NCBI GenBank assembly: GCA_024693415.1
Contig: JAILKX010000108.1
Coordinates: 1-16,849 of the forward strand
Direction: 5' to 3'
DNA: 16,849 nt
DNA from: Bacilli bacterium
GTDB lineage: Bacteria > Bacillota_I > Bacilli_A > RFN20 > CAG-826
The translations under genes and the position numbers were made by a program. The notes under the pieces are model-generated. The model was not told where the DNA came from. It saw nothing but the letters and a program-made list of their open reading frames with translations, and did not search any database. This document shows positions 14,670 to 16,849 of the stretch, in pieces; the stretch's first letter is position 1, and each line of letters starts with the position of its first letter.

Positions 14670-15233
14670 TCAAAGAAGCTTCTTCCAGATCAAACGGATG
14701 AACTCAGAGAACTCCTCCTCCGTCCCGTTAAAGAATCCTTGGGAAACGGCGTATACTGCAGTCGCGAATGCTCCAGCGAAGAAATCAGTCACCAATTCGG
14801 GATCCAATGAATTAGCCTTCGCCATGAACTCTCCGAGGAAATCCTTTTGGATCTTAACTTTGAATCCGCGGATAACTCCCCAATAGAATTCCTTGTTCAC
14901 GTCATGTTTCAGGATTTTGCTGAACTTCTCTTTCTTTTCGTAGAGCACGTGGCTTGCCCCATCCGCGAATGCGGTCAGGTTGTCATTATTCGCATAATGC
15001 TTCTTCTCAATGCTGGCGGCTTTAATATCGTCGCCATACAAAGTGAATAAGTACTTCAATAGAGCGTTTTTGTCTTCGAAGTTGTTGTAAAAAGTGTTTT
15101 TGCTTAGCCCTGCGGTTTCGGTGATGTCTTTAATGGTTATGCTTCTAAGATCTTTTTCTTGGAGCAGTTTTTCGAGTGAAAGCGCCATTAATTCTTTGCT
15201 ACGAATGACGCGTGCATCAATTTTTCTTCCCAT
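14670..15233 (-). CDS. TetR-family transcriptional regulator
   Basis: 187 aa, typical length. An N-terminal helix-turn-helix lies at about 15-62, with ITIKDITETAGLSKNTFY (32-49) and NNFEDKNALL (50-59), the strongest signature of the family. The C-terminal ligand/dimer domain (70-187) ends in GTEEEFSEFIRLIWKKLL, similar to the class of TetR proteins with TetR_C_8-like ends. The ATG at 15233 has only a weak purine-rich ribosome site. It lies 118 nt downstream of the GT-B-like gene on the same strand and may regulate that gene, itself, or the facing 201-aa gene. Ligand unknown. Codon use is more A+T-rich than the suf and lipoprotein genes. Confidence 0.9.
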   Translation of the reverse strand: MGRKIDARVIRSKELMALSLEKLLQEKDLRSITIKDITETAGLSKNTFYNNFEDKNALLKYLFTLYGDDIKAASIEKKHYANNDNLTAFADGASHVLYEKKEKFSKILKHDVNKEFYWGVIRGFKVKIQKDFLGEFMAKANSLDPELVTDFFAGAFATAVYAVSQGFFNGTEEEFSEFIRLIWKKLL

Positions 15234-15351
15234 ATTATCTTCGTCTTTCCGAAATGTATCCTATCGCGTTTTCTCCGCCCATAAAACAATGGATTTTTAT
15301 AAATGACCTTAAAAAAATAAAGAGACCAATATTTATTAGAATATATCGCAA
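15234..15351. other. A+T-rich spacer between the GT-B-like gene and tetR
   Basis: 118 bases, markedly A+T-rich. Contains CCAT-N6-ATGG (15279-15292) and TTTATAAA (15296-15303), small symmetrical elements that could serve TetR binding. A minus-strand T-run near 15310-15316 has no strong preceding hairpin. No clear promoter found. Confidence 0.35.
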
Positions 15352-16806
15352 TTAATTCTGTTTTGGAAACCCTTTGACCGCAAGTCGTACGGCTTCGTAT
15401 CCGCCATCATAGACTTTGGCGGCCTTCAATTCGACGATTCTCTGGTTCAAGTGAATCAACAGATCCTTATCACTTAGAAGGCGATCGAGCATCTCATTCA
15501 TCTTCGCGCTGGTATCGCATTCAAAAGTGGAGTCGCCATATTCCTGAGCATGCACGGCACCATAGACTTCGTGGCCGCCGATATGGCGCATCATGATCTT
15601 GACGACCGGATAGAACGCAAGCTCGCTCGGCTTGGTGATGAGGGCTTCGCATTTCCTCATCAAGAGGTTGGTGCTGTAGACCGCTTCGAAGATGTCTTTG
15701 TTGTAAACCGTGTATATGCCTTCGACCCTCTCGTTCTCCATCTTGTTAACGAATTTCACAAATTCATCATACTGGTCGAAGAAATTGACCGTGGATCCTT
15801 TGAATCCTTTGACATGGTCGCAAAGATAGTCGTACATCGTCTTATGGTCGCCGAAGTTGAAGAACAGCGCGGCCTTCTTTTCAGACACATAAGGCATCAG
15901 GTGATCGACCATTTGGGCAAACTGCTTCGCGCCCGCGCCCGCGCCACCTACTGATAAAAGGATGCGGACGGGCTCGCCGTTGTTGATACGGGCGATGCGC
16001 TTTTCGACATCGTGCTCGATATTCGAAACAAGTTCATGATCGATGAAATGACCGATCATGTAAATCTGGTCGGCGGGGATACCCTTGAGCGGCTTTTTCG
16101 CAAAGCCGTTGAGCATCTTGTAGCCGATATAGGCAAATGGGGTTTGGACGGCATGGACCGCTCCTTCGGATAAGTGCAAACCCATGGGCCAATTGTCGGG
16201 AATCGCTTCGACGACATGGGTCAAATCCGCGTGCACCGCGCCTTGGCTCGGCCAGGCATGGGTGGCGATATAGGGGATATCTTTCGGCATGTCGCGGAAA
16301 AGTGGAACCAGAAGCTCCGAAGCTTTTTGGTCGGTGGAGTTATAAGTGATCTTCTTGAAGCCTTCGCAGTTCATAGGTTCCCAAACGAAATGGTTGAACA
16401 ATTTGGACTTCTGCGAAATACGGCTCGCCATAGAGTACAGGTCGTTTTGAGCACGAATCATCTTCGAGCCGGTCGCATCGAAGGATGCGAGGTCAAACCA
16501 ATAAGGTTCATAGCCGAGGGCCTTTGCGCAAGACGCCATCGCCATGGAAATGCGATAATGTCCAAAACCCATTCGGATATTGCCGACGACCAAAGCGTTC
16601 TTCGGGAAGTCCATCGGCTTATCCGACAACACCAGATTCTGAACGCCCATATCCTTTAAACAAGGGATGGCGACAGGCGCCAAATGATATTCGGTTTTTG
16701 TATCGTCACCGAACTTCTTCAGGTATTTGTTTTTGTTCTTGATACCCTTCTTAATCGTTTTCTTGTCGATGGGGTTACCAAATATAACAGATGATCTATC
16801 CTTCAT
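15352..16806 (-). CDS. GT-B-fold glycosyltransferase-like protein of unknown function
   Basis: 484 aa from ATG 16806, with GAGG seven bases upstream; a TTG five codons earlier is open but less likely. Looks like a two-Rossmann (GT-B) protein related in plan to MurG/GT28 enzymes. The N-terminal glycine loop is GNIRMGFGHYR (75-85), comparable to the GMGH loop of such enzymes. The second half starts with RILLSVGGAGAGAKQF (281-296), like the GG(S)xG loop before the donor site, and continues to ITKPSELAFYP (390-400) and HIGGHE (408-413), where the donor-binding region would be. No signal peptide or membrane segment. The substrate cannot be named; the family seems to be one of the uncharacterised gut-Firmicutes families. 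Followed on the same strand by a TetR gene. Confidence 0.78.
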   Translation of the reverse strand: MKDRSSVIFGNPIDKKTIKKGIKNKNKYLKKFGDDTKTEYHLAPVAIPCLKDMGVQNLVLSDKPMDFPKNALVVGNIRMGFGHYRISMAMASCAKALGYEPYWFDLASFDATGSKMIRAQNDLYSMASRISQKSKLFNHFVWEPMNCEGFKKITYNSTDQKASELLVPLFRDMPKDIPYIATHAWPSQGAVHADLTHVVEAIPDNWPMGLHLSEGAVHAVQTPFAYIGYKMLNGFAKKPLKGIPADQIYMIGHFIDHELVSNIEHDVEKRIARINNGEPVRILLSVGGAGAGAKQFAQMVDHLMPYVSEKKAALFFNFGDHKTMYDYLCDHVKGFKGSTVNFFDQYDEFVKFVNKMENERVEGIYTVYNKDIFEAVYSTNLLMRKCEALITKPSELAFYPVVKIMMRHIGGHEVYGAVHAQEYGDSTFECDTSAKMNEMLDRLLSDKDLLIHLNQRIVELKAAKVYDGGYEAVRLAVKGFPKQN

Positions 16807-16849
16807 AAAACGGCCTCGCAAGTTGTTTTTATTTTATGCCTTTCTTATA

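Noticed and set aside
14672..14683. AAGAAGCTTCTT palindrome at the tetR end as a terminator
   Set aside because: It lies within the last codons, is not G+C-rich and has no following T-run; the hairpin at 14607-14635 is the better terminator.
1..16849. Mycoplasma-type code with TGA as tryptophan
   Set aside because: TGA ends sufU, sufS, sufD and several other genes at family-consistent lengths, and tryptophan is TGG throughout.
1..16849. CRISPR arrays, insertion sequences, tRNA or rRNA genes
   Set aside because: No regularly spaced repeats, transposase-like frames, terminal inverted repeats or tRNA-like cloverleaf sequence were seen.

Overview
The window is a compact bacterial chromosome segment of the low-GC Gram-positive type (Bacillota/Bacilli). 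Its codon usage is nonetheless G+C-rich, with third positions strongly favouring C. Several features point to Bacilli or an Erysipelotrichia/RF39-like gut relative of the Mollicutes. These are the sufC-sufD-sufS-sufU-sufB gene order with a zinc-type SufU, a PrsA-like foldase lipoprotein beside a HIT protein and YhaM, and a membrane-lipid type glycosyltransferase. Trp is encoded by TGG and TGA is used as a stop, so this is code 11 and not a Mycoplasma code. The lineage is an inference; no rRNA or other taxonomic marker is present.

Region 1 (1-4894, minus strand). A tight SUF iron-sulfur cluster operon is read from a clear promoter at 4866-4894 in the order sufC, sufD, sufS, sufU, sufB. The 5' end of mnmG follows 3 nt after sufB and runs off the left edge. 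Genes overlap or are separated by a few bases. SufD is about half its usual length but keeps the C-terminal core.

Region 2 (4895-9370, plus strand). A divergent regulatory region with two near-perfect palindromes leads into two overlapping genes for large secreted lipoproteins. The first carries a recognisable parvulin (PrsA-like) domain with a large insertion. The second looks like a strongly degenerate relative without the active-site histidines. A GAAA-loop hairpin terminator follows, then a HIT-family hydrolase, then a 16-bp-stem terminator facing the convergent operon.

Region 3 (9380-13863, minus strand). A four-gene operon is read in the order UPF0104/LPG-synthase-type membrane protein with a long charged tail, GT4 glycosyltransferase, recX, yhaM. 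The first two probably make and handle a membrane glycolipid. RecX modulates RecA and YhaM is a 3'-5' exoribonuclease. The hit/prsA/yhaM neighbourhood resembles that of Bacillus.

Region 4 (13864-16849). This block is more A+T-rich and more accessory in character: an unassigned 201-aa protein on the plus strand, a convergent bidirectional terminator, a TetR-family regulator, and a 484-aa GT-B-like protein of uncertain function upstream of the TetR gene on the same strand. This is the least explained part of the window. There is no stretch over 300 bases without a gene, and I see no tRNA, rRNA, CRISPR array or insertion sequence.
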